In this document: positions 1 through 12,527 of the stretch, one piece after another
Numbering within the stretch: the first letter of the stretch is position 1
Layout: each line of letters opens with the position of its first letter
Assembly (NCBI GenBank): GCA_026874595.1
Contig: CM049307.1
Location: 36,624,862 to 36,688,861, forward strand
DNA length: 64,000 bases
From: Sipunculus nudus
Taxonomy: Eukaryota > Annelida > Sipuncula > Golfingiida > Sipunculidae
Reading direction: 5' to 3'
Translations under genes and position numbers: made by a program
Notes under the pieces: model-generated
Seen by the model: only the letters and a program-made list of their open reading frames with translations
What the model was told of the DNA's origin: nothing
The model's database searches: none

Positions 1-176
1 CCGCCAAAGGATCATTACCCAGGGGTACTTAATGAAAGATATTAGGGAACCAGTAGCTAAAGATCAATGGGTTTCTCAATTGAATTCTTTTTCTTATTTT
101 TATCATGGAGCATGTGTAAGGAACGTATTATTATGAAGGAAGGAAAATTGTGGAAAAATAGAAGAGTGATCCTTAC

Positions 177-225
177 CGAAATCCAGCAGGCCCGCAAACA
201 GCAGCAGCACAGCCAAGAGCTTCAT
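177..225 (-). CDS. First coding exon (signal peptide) of a gene running off the left edge
   Basis: Read on the minus strand, an ATG at 225 opens 16 codons, MKLLAVLLLFAGLLDF, plus one base of a Gly codon, followed directly by a strong donor (GTAAGG, 176-171). The peptide has the layout of a secretory signal: one Lys, then a Leu/Val/Ala/Phe core of about 11 residues. The exon ends in phase 1, as does the signal-peptide exon of the collagen gene at 28534-28591. The rest of the gene lies left of the window, so the product is unknown; it should be secreted or membrane-bound. A short open frame alone would be weak evidence, but hydrophobic core plus consensus donor in the right frame makes a real exon likely. 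Confidence 0.55.
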
Positions 226-3200
226 ACTGCTGTCCTACTGCATCAGTTCAAGCAGCCAAACGTCCAAGCCTCACTATACGGCCTCCGGATAAGCGAAATG
301 ATGCAGACGGGTGTAAGGCTTGTTAGCCTTTGTATAATTATGCAACCAATTACAAGTCACCCGTGACAGTCCAACCGCAACCAGACTGACAACAATAGAG
401 CTCTCCATTCACATCGCTTCACTTGCCAAGTACCATTTGTTTGTGTCGTTTCAAAAGAATGTATTCATTTTCATAAATTAATTTAGGGGTTAAAATTACA
501 TATCGACACAGTTAATATTAATTATAATGTTTGACTTTAATATTTGTTCAATTATAAGTATAGCCTGATATCGAAGTGCTGAGTCAATCAAGATATTCGT
601 TTATTTAAACTGATATTAATTAAATCTAGGCTCACAGAGCATGTGAACCGGTTTATTCGCCGAAATAAAACTACATGACTGCATTATTATTTTTATTTAT
701 AAATCTGCCCATAGGACCTATAATAAATACGACGTTTCGCAAAAGCACTGCGAGCTTGATATAGCTCAAGAAACAAGCAAGGTCATTGACCTAGGAAAAA
801 CAATTCAGTGATCATACTTTTTCGGGGGGAGGACCGGTGTAACGTATAATCAGCAAAGATAAGTGATCATATGGCACGTCTCATGTTTAATGAATAAATT
901 CTAAAGTCATAATATATTTTAAAACATTCAGGCAGTGTATGCCACTGGCAGCAGGTGTACATTTCTACAATAAAAGATGCATTTCGTAAGCCAATCGTGT
1001 TCCCTAAGTGTCTGTATTGGCAAATGACTCTTGAAAAGGGGCTTTCGTTTGCCTTAAATTAAAAAAAAAGAACGTGTGATAGATTGCAAGATTTTAGTTG
1101 TTAAATTACTCTCTTATGTGACTGCGTATTCAGTGGCATTGCTTTGGTGACATAAAAAACAATCTCAGGATTCGAGAACCTTCTTCTAATCCAGACTATG
1201 TCAAGAGGATGGATTCAAATCAAATTTGGGGAGGGAATCTGATATCCGGGCAAGGGATTCAAAGGATGTTTACTCCATTTCACGGCTTCCCTGCCTGTTA
1301 TAGAGGGGCTTGACAATTTCCCGCCAAAATCAGATTAAAAATAGGGTTATAATATATCCATATAGTATGTCAATAAGAAGCAGAGAAAAACAAATCCTAT
1401 GTGAAGCGGAGGTCCCTAATGTAAGGTGTATTGATTAGCAACTACAAGAAAATTATAAGGCCTATCCTTACTGCTGCATGTACCCAACAAAATAAACAAA
1501 GAGGTACCTCATTGAATGCATGGTTGCTGACACATCAGTCTAGCTAGCAAAGGACAGTTAAGGAAAATGTATTGAGCAATCAATTCATATATAAAATAAT
1601 CATTTATAAAAGTCCGTTCCCCCTTTTGGTGTTAATTGTGGTAGTATTCTGTCTGGATTTTGAGATGCCGAGGTTCGGGTTGACAATCCAATATTTAGTA
1701 CCCATCAGTCACCAAATTCTCAAATATTTACTCTAATAATAGTCTTGACAACGGGTTATTACTTTCTGCATTAAATATTCCAAACCCCGCCTATCAATAA
1801 TTTGCACCAGACTCATATACCTGTAACAATATCAAAGAAATCATAAAGTGTGACTGGCTATCATTGTGGTTTTAAAATTATATTCCTCTGCAGGTTTCAC
1901 CGCAAAAATACCGCCTTCAATGCCGTCACCTCGGGAAGAACGGTAATGAAAGTGGTTAATTATTAGATTACACTTCTGTTAACGAATAATTAATATTATA
2001 CTGCCGAAATACTCAGAGTTATATATTTGTCCTGTGTTGAACAGCCGCATGATCTTTTATATTTTTCTTTCTTTTTTTTTTTGCTCTGAACTGCTGATTC
2101 TTCCATAGTTGACCGATTTTGTGTTGGTTTGAACAAGACCTACATCAGGTATGTACTGGCGTAGCATGATGTACATCTCTGACACAAGGAACACACTTAT
2201 GATGTTGTCTCGCCTAATGAGTCAGACCAACTGCATTTTCACATACGGACTCGTTTAATGAAAGGATTTTCAACTGGCAGAGAACAGATTGCACAGATAT
2301 ATATTACTGTAAATATTACTGTTTCATGAGACGTGCGATGAAACCTTTCACATGGCAACTAACCCACTAATTAAGCAAAATGATCTTCTGAACTTTCGGG
2401 AAATCTGTCCGATTCCTTGCAGACCTAGTTGCGGGTTAACATTGGGATTTTTAAAAGATGATGAATGATTATGGGTTCAGAGAAGTCAAATATTAAACAC
2501 AAAGCAGACGGTAATATGATAATATAACAGGCGTTGTCTTACGATATATAACAGATGAAAGTAAATACATGATTTGCAAGTTGTTATGACAGTATAACTA
2601 ATTGCTTGAGCGACCGCTGAAGCATGCATAACTCGATGGAAACACAAGTGTAATATAAGGTAAACTGGTGACCATTTTACTTAAACCTATTCTGATGTCA
2701 TTGCAGTGTTGGTCGGAAGACTTAAACGTAATCTGTTAATATGTTGGTCACTGTGTTTTGAATGTTAGAATGTAGGAGGTTTGAGAGTTATCCTTTTCCA
2801 ATTTTTGTAAAACGTTTGACGCCTACTTCTGTCCGTGAATCAGTCTGCCTGTCAAGGACATTTTTATGTCTGCCTATAACATAAATGACCTACCGATATA
2901 TTGGATTTCCTCTCTCTCTTTGTATTAAGAAACAATAAAACTATAAACTTTGCTTATATTTTTTATCAATTAGGTTAACATTTAACTCTATGCCGTTTAC
3001 TGTATTGGCTATACATTTTTTACATATTTACAAGAATTAGAGGACAAACGATATTTATTATACTGGATCGATAACCCAACCGCGACAAAAGGTCAATATT
3101 GTGAATTCAATATTAAAATGACTGTTGTCATCTCAGAAGTAAACCCCTAATAAAAGCACACGGTTTTGTGCAGAGTAATGGGTCACGGTTATGCTAGTTG

Positions 3201-3239
3201 ACGGATTACATATGACAGAATATAGTGTTGTGATACTGG
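226..3239. other. Non-coding stretch, likely upstream region of the left-edge gene
   Basis: AT-rich DNA with no open frame that has both splice sites and protein-like composition. The first 200-300 bp would hold the 5' UTR and promoter of the minus-strand gene starting at 225. I see no other structured element here. Confidence 0.4.
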
Positions 3240-3345
3240 TTTATAAATTGGTCCAGGTACAGGTACAGCATTTTTGTAGAGTACCGAGGAAAAGGTACAG
3301 GTACTATGAAAAGGACCAAGGTACAGGCACAGGTTCATTTTAAAT
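3240..3345 (+). repeat. Degenerate GGTACAGGTAC repeat, fragment related to the MITE at 27854-28434
   Basis: Repeated AGGTACAGGTAC units separated by short AT-rich spacers, including AATTGGTCCAGGTACAGG and an end TACAGGCACAGGTTCATTTT. The order of motifs matches part of the left array of the hAT-like MITE (about 27905-28020: AATTGGCCAGGTACAG ... GTACAGGCACATTTATTTT). It is probably a decayed fragment of that family; no terminal inverted repeat remains. Confidence 0.5.
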
Positions 3346-4141
3346 TAAGGCAATTGAACTAATCATAATTGCATTCACTTATCTGGATATGCGATAAAAT
3401 GTTATTGTATAATTGCAGAATATATATTACTAAAAAGTATTAAATAATCACTCCCTATGTCTTCATGAAAAATACAGGCCTTGCAAAAAGACTGGACTGC
3501 CTTTATAGTAAAAGTGAGAGATATACGAAGTTGAGCCAAGAGTTCAGAGATATAACATGGATTTTCTTCACTTCTTCTTTTACCCTTCACCAGCGTTCTG
3601 TGTACATACTAGACAATACTAATAACTAAGGCTGTCGGTAGCTGGGTTTTTGCGAAGACACTTTTTACTCTGTATACTCGAATAATTTACCCCATCGGCG
3701 CATCATAGTGATGATTATATTTTAAATTTATTACACAAAGAAATGAGATACACTTTTCATATATTTTGCATGAGGCGATATCGTCCTTTTTGTCTATCTA
3801 GATAAATGGATAAAACAGTAAGGAAAGGGGATGATGTAGGGTATGATACAGGGGTTGGTATGAGCAGACATAGCTGGCTATATCCAATTACCGTCCAATA
3901 ATTTAAGTCCTCATTGGTACCGTTTTGGTTATCATATATGGTTGAAATATATTACAAACATAAACATGTAAATCGTCAATTGTTACGGCGGCTGCTCATA
4001 GAAAGGTACACAGACAATCACACACACACAGCCATTTTAGAGCCATTTTAAAATTTTCTGTAGTTCTCCACTTCACTCACCGATTACGTAGGCATCCAGC
4101 CCAGCGTCCCAAAAACCGGAACTATATGATATGATCTGTCT

Positions 4142-4307
4142 TCAGGTTCCATCCTCATATTCATACCCACAGCTACAGACAGGCTGGAGCGCTGACCACG
4201 TGACCCCTGATGCTGTTTCCTTAAAGTGCAATCCACAGTAAGAGTAAAATCTACGAAATGGTATAAGTGAACACGCTGTGCCATTTTGTAACCAATCTGA
4301 GTCACAA
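4142..4307 (-). CDS. Possible terminal exon of a Cys-rich secreted protein (weak)
   Basis: On the minus strand an acceptor-like TATAGACTTGCAG is followed by a frame open for about 55 codons up to a TGA at 4144-4142. It contains CDSDWLQNGTAC, then SYCGLHF, then VCSCGYEYEDGT before the stop, so five cysteines spaced as in extracellular modules. No upstream exon of matching phase was found: the nearest signal-peptide candidate, at 10085-10141, ends in phase 0, while this exon needs two bases from the previous one. Another frame is open over the same stretch. It may be chance or a decayed exon. Confidence 0.15.
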
Positions 4308-4799
4308 CTGCAAGTCTATAAATATCTATAACATATGTGCCATAATTTCTTGGCAATTCATAATATAACCACAAGAATGTCAATTCAAAGCGGCACCGAC
4401 ATATAGACCTTGTGCTAAATGTTTCTAACGGTCGTGTGGCTTCTGAATCTTTGAAAATTCTGAACTCAATCGAAATCGTGAGTATACATTATACACAATT
4501 TATTATTACGTCGGCCTGACATTTTAATCAATGTTCTTTGCTCTCTCAAATTAAGCTTAATTTGCATATTTAGATTAATATGTGCATACCTTTGCACTTC
4601 AGTTTTTTGTAACTGACGACCTCGCAAAGGATGGTGAAGTGATGCAGGATTGTCTCACCATACAGGGGAGAATACAAGATTCGAGAATGGAAGGGGGCAC
4701 AGAAAAGGATGGGAGGTAAGGGCGGTACAACATTTTGAAAATTTGGGCTGCGACGACGTAAACCGGGATAGACCTACAGGTAGTTTAAAATGCATTATT

Positions 4800-5790
4800 A
4801 TGTCAAATCTGGCTCTCGCCTCAGCGGAGCGGGGGATGTAGTGATCAACATCGTCCTCCTGTCCGGCAGTATGTCCGGCCGTCCGTCCGTTAACAATTGT
4901 TATGCGATGCGGCATCTCAAAAAGTTTTACTGAGATATACTTCTAATTGTAATAGCAGGTGCGTCTTATGGGTCCCTGAGCTGATTATGTTTTTTTTCAC
5001 ACTTGATGGATTTTTGGATTATTTATAAATTTTATTCTACCATTTTTTTTTCATTTCTTATGCGAGACGATTTCTCAAAAGTATTACTGGGATCTACTTT
5101 TAATTATAGTAGCAGGTGCATCTTACGGGTCTCCAGTGCTGATTAGGTTTTGTTCACACTTGGATTCCTATTGGATTTTTCAATGAATTCTTTATTTATT
5201 TATTTTTTTTGCGTTTTCATGAATTTTGAAATACTTAACATCTCATAAGCAATGCAAGATTTTTAAAAATATCACCCAAATGCTTGTCTCCTTAAGATGG
5301 CGGGCACAAAAAGGACACTGTTCCATGTTCACCAAATTATACAGACCTTCAGCAATTCTATAGTGAAACCTCAACACCCCCCCCCCCCCCCACCACCATT
5401 TTAAATCTTATTTATGCAACGCAACATCTCAAAGGTTTTACTCTGATCTACTCCTCATCATAGTGGCAGATGCATGTTCTGGGTCTCCAGACCTCATTAG
5501 GTTTTTTTCTCACACTTGAATGATTTCTGATTTTTTTTATCTTAAACTTTACATCTCATATGCAACGCGATAGCTTAAAAACTTACTCATATCCATTCTT
5601 CTTAATAAAGTAACTGTTTCTTATTGGTCTTCTGACTAGATGAGGACTCTGGTACAATTAAATGATCTTTTATGAGTTTTTCAAGTTTGACTTTTATATT
5701 TAATATGTCATGCAATATCTCAAAACGCGTTATTGGATCCACCTCCAATCATAACGCATGTGTATCTAATGAGTCTCCTCGCCTGATTCA
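4800..5790. repeat. Degenerate tandem repeat, about 150-180 bp units
   Basis: After a GTCCGGCCGTCCGTCCGTTAAC segment (about 4870-4895), diverged copies follow of a unit containing ATGCGA.GC.ATCTCAAAA, then TTTTACT..GATCTACTT, then AGCAGGTGCATCTTA.GGGTCTCC and GCTGATTAGGTTTT..TCACACTTG. Recognisable copies begin near 4903, 5060, 5415, 5560 and 5707, with a more decayed one near 5246. A 15-base C run lies at 5377-5391. Confidence 0.6.
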
Positions 5791-6910
5791 ATTTATATGC
5801 ATCCTCGGTTAACTTTTTTTAACTTATCATGCTATAAAATCAACCAAATTACACATTCCCGTGAGATCCAGTCCTTTGGACATTTTCTATTTTTTTTTTT
5901 TGTATTAAGCGCATTTTGTTCTATTTTCAAATATTTAAAGTCATAAAAGGAACCCCCCCCCCCTTGATCCGCCCCTGCCATGGTTATGTGGCACACCATA
6001 AAAAAAACATGTAAAAGTGCAGACAGTTCAAGTGCAAAGCAATTATTCACGATAAATTAAAAGCTTAATGTCGTATCCCGTGATAACGCCTGTATTCCCA
6101 TGGGTATACATGTAGTTAATCTTTCTTGCTTTTGTATCATCTGTAAAAGCTGTAAAACCTAAGCACGACTCATTTGGCCACGCCCTCTGTGGTCCTCTGT
6201 ATGCCTTTTCACATGTCCATTGTGTTGCCTTTCTTTCAGGTTCAATAACACACGAAAACTTATTAGAAAATTTTTATGTTTCAGTAAATATTAATCCTGC
6301 TGGTCATACTGCTCAAATATATTAATGACCTAATCCATGTTACCAGATCTTACGTCAATAACAATGGGGACATCAACATGCAAGGGATCCCCATCAATGC
6401 TAGAACCATAGTTAAAGGTAATAGGTTTTCAAACCTGGTTGAAGAGAATCTCTAAACATCTGAAAAGAAACCATCCCGGGGGAGAATCATGATGAGAAGA
6501 ACAGCTCAAGAGTGAAACTGGACTACCATAGTCCGCATTTTCAGCTCAGCTGAATAAAAGTCATCTGAGCTATAGCGATCACTCTTGGTCCGGCGGTTCC
6601 AGGTCTTGGTCCGGCGGTTCCAGGTCTTGGACCTGGAATCATCTAACTTGACATGCTGCAAGTCCATGAAAAATCTACTTTGACACCTGAAATTAAGGTT
6701 CTGTTACTCATATCCTCCGAGCTATGGGGCTCGGTTCCTCAGAGTTCCTTAAAAGTGCTCTTAAGACACCTGAAATTAGGTCTCTCATACCGATATTCTC
6801 TGAGCTATGGAGCTCAGAAGTACCCCAAGAATAATTAAAAGTTTGATACCAAAGGTCCAGTATCTGAACAACCAATGCATTGATCACCAGACATGGGGTC
6901 TAATACAGTT

Positions 6911-7016
6911 GTTCTATTACTATTACTATTACTTTCAATTTCTGATATTATTATTACTATAACTATTACCACATTTTATCTTCTATTACTATTACTATAT
7001 TTACTATTACTGGGGT
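6911..7016 (+). repeat. (CTATTA)n imperfect microsatellite
   Basis: Runs of CTATTACTATTACTATTAC with interruptions. A similar tract lies at 8560-8708, and both sit inside repeat copy A. Confidence 0.8.
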
Positions 7017-7153
7017 ATTTATTAGTATTCAATTACCATTTCTTAAACTGATGGGATATCATCCAGTTATACCTACAGTTTTTTATACTGTGTCTGTCAT
7101 TTACCAGAAGCCTAATGATACTGGAGATCTTAATTATTTCAGCTTCTTTAATT

Positions 7154-7156
<3 letters not shown>

Positions 7157-7213
<57 letters not shown>
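7157..7213. repeat. (TA)n microsatellite
   Basis: Uninterrupted alternating TA for about 57 bp. Confidence 0.97.
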
Positions 7214-7215
<2 letters not shown>

Positions 7216-8559
7216 AAACCTCAAATCATTAATTGGGCATTTCAAGTCGAAATTATAAGATTATTGTATGAACTCTTTAATACATTGATTTGAAAACAAC
7301 CCATTGGAAAGGCCCTGGCATATGTAAAATATTGATTTATAATTATATGCATCCTTGTACATTTTATATTATTTTCATATATATTTCACAAATTTATTTT
7401 ACAGTACATACTTCCATTTAGATTTAATCTTCTTTCTCATAGTTATATAAATAAAGATTTTCTGTGTAACTAAAAATTGTCTCCAGAGGAATTATTCATT
7501 ATTATTGCATATTATTATTTAGTATCAATGCTGACAATTCAGTCCTTTATGTATGTATCAGGAGAGGAATTTATGTAGGGCTGTGTTCTGTTTCCAATCC
7601 TTATAAATATATCCAATAAAAATACTGTTTACGTCAAGATTCGGGACAAAACCAAATTGGAGACAAAAGTACCCCATCTTCTCGGGTGTATATGATCATT
7701 TGGTTGTGATGTCAAGATTTATTCCATCACGGTACATCTTGAGAGTGAACAGAGAGGTGATAATCTTTACATTAATGGTAGCATGCATGCCTTTTATTCT
7801 TCAGGCATGCCCTTCTTCATTGCAGCAAAATGAGCATAGGATAATTAGGAATAAGGAGAGTGAGTTAAACTTACATCAATTTTACAAAACAAATAAAATA
7901 TTATTTAAATCACTTTCACAATTAATTTGGTATTAACAATCGTGTACTTTAAATTTTGTACATAACAGGATCTAATTATTTGATATCAAAATTTCAGATA
8001 TCAAATAATAAAATATTAACAGTTACTTATATTCTCATATTATATAATCAAATAAATTTATATCCTGAGAAAAATGTTTCATTTAATTTTCAATTTTAGA
8101 TACTGAATGAAGGTTTGCAAAATTGGTACTATGAAATAACATAAAATATTATATTTTTCTTGAATGTGTGTTATTGCAGTCTGTATGATTAAAATGCAAA
8201 CTCGCTTGTGAAAACAAATCTAGGTACATTTCAGAATATGCATATGGATTGATGGATGTGAGATAAGATGTAAATATCACAATAATAATACACTATTAAT
8301 CTGTCTCTTAACATCAAACATGCCTCTGTTTATCCATGGTTCACTAATCAAAGGTCAGAATGTGTCAGGTAACTTATTGGCTGTGACATACTCTGTCCAG
8401 TACTCTTTATGTAATTAGCACCAGTGGTCACCAGTAATGTGGCAGCTGGTCCATGCTTGACTCATTCTGGGCAGTTACTGGATAAGAACTGAGTCTGTTC
8501 AGCATTATTTGCTGAAATGCTTCATGATCAAGGGGCTCACAGAAAGTAATAGAATGTAA

Positions 8560-8708
8560 TATGTATTACTCTATTACTTTGCCTTCTGTTTCTATTACTA
8601 TTACTTTTACTATTACAGCTCAAATTTTTGAGTTTATTACTATAACTATTACTATTACATGGAAAAAGCTGTAGTAGTCTATTACTATTACTATTACTTA
8701 TTACTATC
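8560..8708 (+). repeat. (CTATTA)n imperfect microsatellite, second tract
   Basis: Imperfect TATTAC hexamer tract like that at 6911-7016. The minus-strand open frame across it, rich in Asn and Ser, is a by-product. Confidence 0.75.
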
Positions 8709-8830
8709 ACCCCATGTCTGTTGATCACCGTGATTTTTTGCATGCATATTGACCAAGAGTGTTTCGTCAGTTCTTACAGATTTTTTTCTCTTATTTTCGA
8801 GACCTTTAAAGTTGCGGTCGTCCGTTTATA

Positions 8831-9310
8831 GGGCACAAATCATAACCACTGGACACAGAACATACTTACTTGACATCCAGCGAGGTCCGTAAAAAATATC
8901 CTTGGAAACCTGAAATTAGGTCTCTGTTACCCATATTCTCCGAGCTCTGGGACTTATAACCCCCCCCCCCCCCCCCCCCCCAAGGCATTTTTGAAAGTTT
9001 GATACCAAAGCAGGGCACAAATCATAACCATTGGCCGCAGAATCCTCTAACTTAAAATCAAGGGAGGTCAATGAAAAGTCTCCTTGGAAGTCGAATATGG
9101 TCTCTGTTACCCATATTCTCAGTGCTATGAGGCTTAAAAGCACCCCCCCCCCCCCACAATAATTGAAAATTTGGTACCAAAGAAGGGCACAAATCATAAC
9201 CAATGGACCAAGAATCTTTTTACTTGACATCCTGAGAGTTCCTTAAAAGTTATCCCTAGAAACCTGAAATTGAGTCACTGTGACCTATATTCTCAGAGTT
9301 TCGGGGTATG
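8831..9310 (+). repeat. About 168-182 bp tandem unit, three copies, with poly-C runs
   Basis: GGGCACAAATCATAACCA.TGG begins each copy near 8831, 9016 and 9184. It is followed by CTTGGAAACCTGAAATTAGGTCTCTGTTACCCATATTCTC.GAGCT and then by a C run (22 C at 8960-8981, 13 C at 9143-9155). The related single unit at about 6640-6850 shows that this belongs to the same repeat family. Confidence 0.7.
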
Positions 9311-9533
9311 TTTGAGCACTCGAGAAATAATGCAAAATATAAACAAGTTGCCAGATTCCTCAGGAAAGGCTCATTGCATTGTCATCAAATTTGGTGTGCT
9401 TATGGGTCTTGATGAATTTAAGCTTATATGCATGAACGATGATGCCACCTACATTTTCTTAATAAGTTGCCTGTACAAGGACATATTGTCATCATGTCAC
9501 TCGGCTGAGCGTCATGACCCATAGGTCACTTGT

Positions 9534-12186
9534 TTTCAAAAGCAAGAATTGCAGCCAACGTAGTTCATATATCATTCTGTCAAATTCAATCTCACATAAT
9601 ATACAAATAATAAAAAATCATAATACGATCGTATATCAAACCCTCGTGGCTCATATAAGTATGAAACGACAGACATTCAGCATGTTTTCACCTTCACTAT
9701 GTTCAAACGCACTGTCCGTTGAATACAGATTCCATATTTTATTTTATATAATGGTCGTTTGATTAACCGGACTTGTTTCAGACACTTAATTTTTTCCTGT
9801 TCCTGTTACATTGAAATGTTTACCACCAGGTCGCCCAGTCGGTATGACTTTCCCTCATCAGTTAACTTCAGTGCAGACTAATATATGTGAGCCTACGTGC
9901 CGATATAACTGCCGCTGATATTGAGATACTAACTTCAGCACACAGTGATGCATGAAAAAAATGTGAACATTCCAACTTCGCCTGAAGACACATAAACAAT
10001 CTTTACAGCATTTAACACCTTCTCATTTAGATTTATTATTTGGGAGTTATAATTGACACAAGGAAACCGCTTAGGATTGCATACCTGAGAGCGCGAGCGT
10101 GACACAAGGTTCACTAAAATGATGATGATTACCGGGAACATGATTTTAGAGATGACTCATTCATTATACAGTCAGCGTTAGGCAATTTATGTGTCACTCA
10201 GACCGTCAGGCTATCCTATTAACAGGCAGGTTCTGGAAAACACTCAGTCTGTAGACTCCTACGCAAATAGTTTGATATTTTTTATCGTTTGGCAAACAAG
10301 GTTGACGGACATTCTTAAATGCTTTTGGCCAAAGATTACGAATCAACAAAAATCCATGATAATAATTAAAAAATATAGATATGTTATTTATGATAAGAAA
10401 CGTTCTCCCATATCCTCGTAATTAACAAGCTTGTCATTGTTTGTCTGATTGCTTTGACTTAAAGGAATGGTGGAAGCCGACCAATCAGACTCGGAATGGT
10501 CATGGACTGGCCAATGAAAGACCGGGTGAGACTCAGGAGACCGTGGTTATACATAGAACGGTTCACGTAGATGGGTCAGTCGAAGAGCAGGGTCCTAGGA
10601 CATGGTAATGGGAGGTCGAAGGTCATACGATTGTCCAAACGTATAGACAAAGGTTGTTCAGAAATGCTAGTCAGAGAAATACACGTCTCAGACTGGCCAA
10701 TTATCTTTCAATTCAAGGACCAGTGTCTCTCTGATATACCATTAATAGACCTTTTGTTCCAAAAGAATCTGATCAGTGACCGGGGGGTGAATACATTCAG
10801 AGAAACGTTGTTCTCTTACAACCCGCTTGCAGACCGGTGATTCTCAGGCTACGGAATTAGAGATAGGGGCTTCTCTGTAAACCAGGGTTCGGGAGATTTC
10901 CTCAAGATGGAGGTAACCGTCTCTATCTTTAAATAACCGCCTCCATTTTTATGCTGTCTTATCTAAGTAAGTAACCTTGGCACATACATTTCTATGCTAC
11001 AGAGATCCATTTTCGGTTAGGACTACGAGGTATAGCGGTGACTCTCGCTTCCTGTCTACCGCACCTTCGGGTCCTGGGTGTATAAACACCCCATCACTGG
11101 TCCACAACACCGAGGACACAACCCCCCCCCCCCCCCTAAGAAAGGCGCACTCGTTTGTGAGCGATACACGGCCGGGGGGCAAAGCCTTCCGATTAAGACT
11201 GCGCTCGGTTGAGATATGACCTGCCGCCTTTGAGTCTTGTGTTCTACCCCTGGCCCACGGAGGACGGTTTTCTTCGTGCTTTTTCGCTGCTCTCGAGTGT
11301 TGCAGAAAATCTTTCTTCGGAATTCAAGGAAATATCCTAGGAATCCTGGTTTCATTTAACTGAAAGCGCGTCGGGTAAAAAAGAAGACATTGTATATACA
11401 TTTGTAAACTTTGATGATGGAGTTGGTGATTGGTAACGTTATTTTGATTTTCAAGAACCTTTTGATGACCAGATATATAACTTTACTGATGTAACAATGG
11501 AAGGATAGCAATAGAGAAGAAGTAACCACAATGCACGAACACCTACAGTAGAAAAAGTCTTTTAATATAATTCTGTACATCATACACATACCCCAGTGGA
11601 GGTAGACACACTTATCCTCAGATTAATTACTTATATTAACAATGTGCTTATGTGGACGCATATGTATGAGGTAAATGAGTCCTTCTCACATTTGAATGCT
11701 CACTTGGTTGATCACGCCAAACGACAACAGAATGAAACGCACCTCTAAAGCTGCAGCCATTTTTTTCAACTGGGCCACCCATCGGAGTTTGGTTAATGGT
11801 GCATTTGACAAGTCACTTCAGCAAAGTAAAGGTTTTACAAAGTTAGATTTTTCATTTTTTGCGGACATAAGCAGCAAATGCCATTAAGGAAAATTACATC
11901 TGGTAGAGACATATTATTAGAAACCTTCACAATGTTTTTGATGTTCCACAGATGCAAGAAAAGTGTAATTTTGGCATTAAAACAACATGTAATAAAACAA
12001 GTGTGAGCAACAATAGTAGTTCTTGTAAAATTTAACCATGTAACCATCCAATATCTGTACAATTTTGTAATCTTTAACTATATAAATTAACAATGTTAGA
12101 AAAAAAATGATAATATACAAAATAAATTTACCCTCGGTCTTTGAAATTTGGCTTTAAGGTAGTCATATAAAAATAGTGTATGCTGT
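9534..12186. other. Intergenic stretch, including the 3' flank of the collagen gene
   Basis: No convincing coding region apart from the weak signal-peptide exon at 10085-10141. A C run lies at 11123-11136. The 3' UTR of the minus-strand collagen gene must start just below 12187. I see no canonical AATAAA close to it on that strand; an ATTAAA variant (plus-strand TTTAAT) lies at 11561-11566 as one possible end. Confidence 0.4.
10085..10141 (-). CDS. Candidate signal-peptide exon of an unknown minus-strand gene
   Basis: ATG at 10141 opens 19 codons, MFPVIIIILVNLVSRSRSQ, ending at a donor-like CAG|GTATGC in phase 0. The hydrophobic run VIIIILVNLV followed by a polar RSRSQ fits a signal peptide. 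No following exon was recognised below it, so this is a candidate only. Confidence 0.3.
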
Positions 12187-12527
12187 TCAACACGAACTTC
12201 CCAGCTTGCCTGAGTGCTTGTCCAGGCGAGAAGGTCCAGCTTTGAAAAGTGTCGGGTCTATTCTTGTCTCCCGGCGGGAATAGTCCGACGCAGAGCTTAC
12301 AATGGAGCCATCGCTATTATAGTACAAATCACGCTTTGATCGTCTACGTTTGTTACGGCATTGTTTGAATCCATTGAAGACCACCCACAACATGATAATC
12401 CCCGTGACAGCAGACAGGACGACGAGCCAGATAACCACCGGGTAACTCAGATTTATGGACCCTGGTACCTGCACCGGGATGATCTCACCTCGTCTCTTCT
12501 CCTTCAGGGCCAGAGCAGACAATGCAT
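12187..12527 (-). CDS. Last exon of the collagen gene: juxtamembrane stalk, TM helix, cytoplasmic tail
   Basis: Encodes residues 1125-1237 and the stop (12189-12187). The stalk has a basic cluster KEKRRG (1133-1138), a possible weak proprotein-convertase site. The TM helix begins at [15 protein letters not shown] and runs to about FNGF, followed by the stop-transfer cluster [12 protein letters not shown]. The tail carries YYNSDGS and [10 protein letters not shown], which have Tyr and Ser residues that could be phosphorylated, and ends in SSC. The exon starts after a TTTCTTGTAG acceptor. Confidence 0.92.

Larger units (their letters stand above)
6542..9533 (+). mobile_element. Dispersed repeat with terminal hairpin (copy A), containing internal tandem units
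   Basis: Starts with AGCTCAGCTGA...TCATCTGAGCTATAGCGATCA, whose AGCTCAG and CTGAGCT arms can pair, followed by a 24-bp direct duplication rich in GGTCCGGCGGTTCCAG (about 6583-6630). It ends with CTGAGCGTCATGACCCATAGGTCACTTGTT near 9500-9533. Between these ends, units of about 170-180 bp recur (GGGCACAAATCATAACC at about 8831, 9016 and 9184; ACCTGAAATTAGGTCTCTGTTACC). The same ends frame 56898-58809, and a minus-strand 5' portion lies at 43435-43640. I recall similar terminal motifs from other mollusc genomes but cannot name the family. No transposase frame is visible, so it is non-autonomous. Treating both ends as one element is an inference. Confidence 0.5.

Noticed and set aside
8831-9310. 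CRISPR-like regular repeats
   Set aside because: Units are about 170-180 bp tandem copies without short unique spacers, in animal nuclear DNA.
10997-11355. Gly-rich minus-strand frames around 11000-11350
   Set aside because: The Gly stretch comes from a 14-base C run; the frames are mutually overlapping and lack splice-site support.
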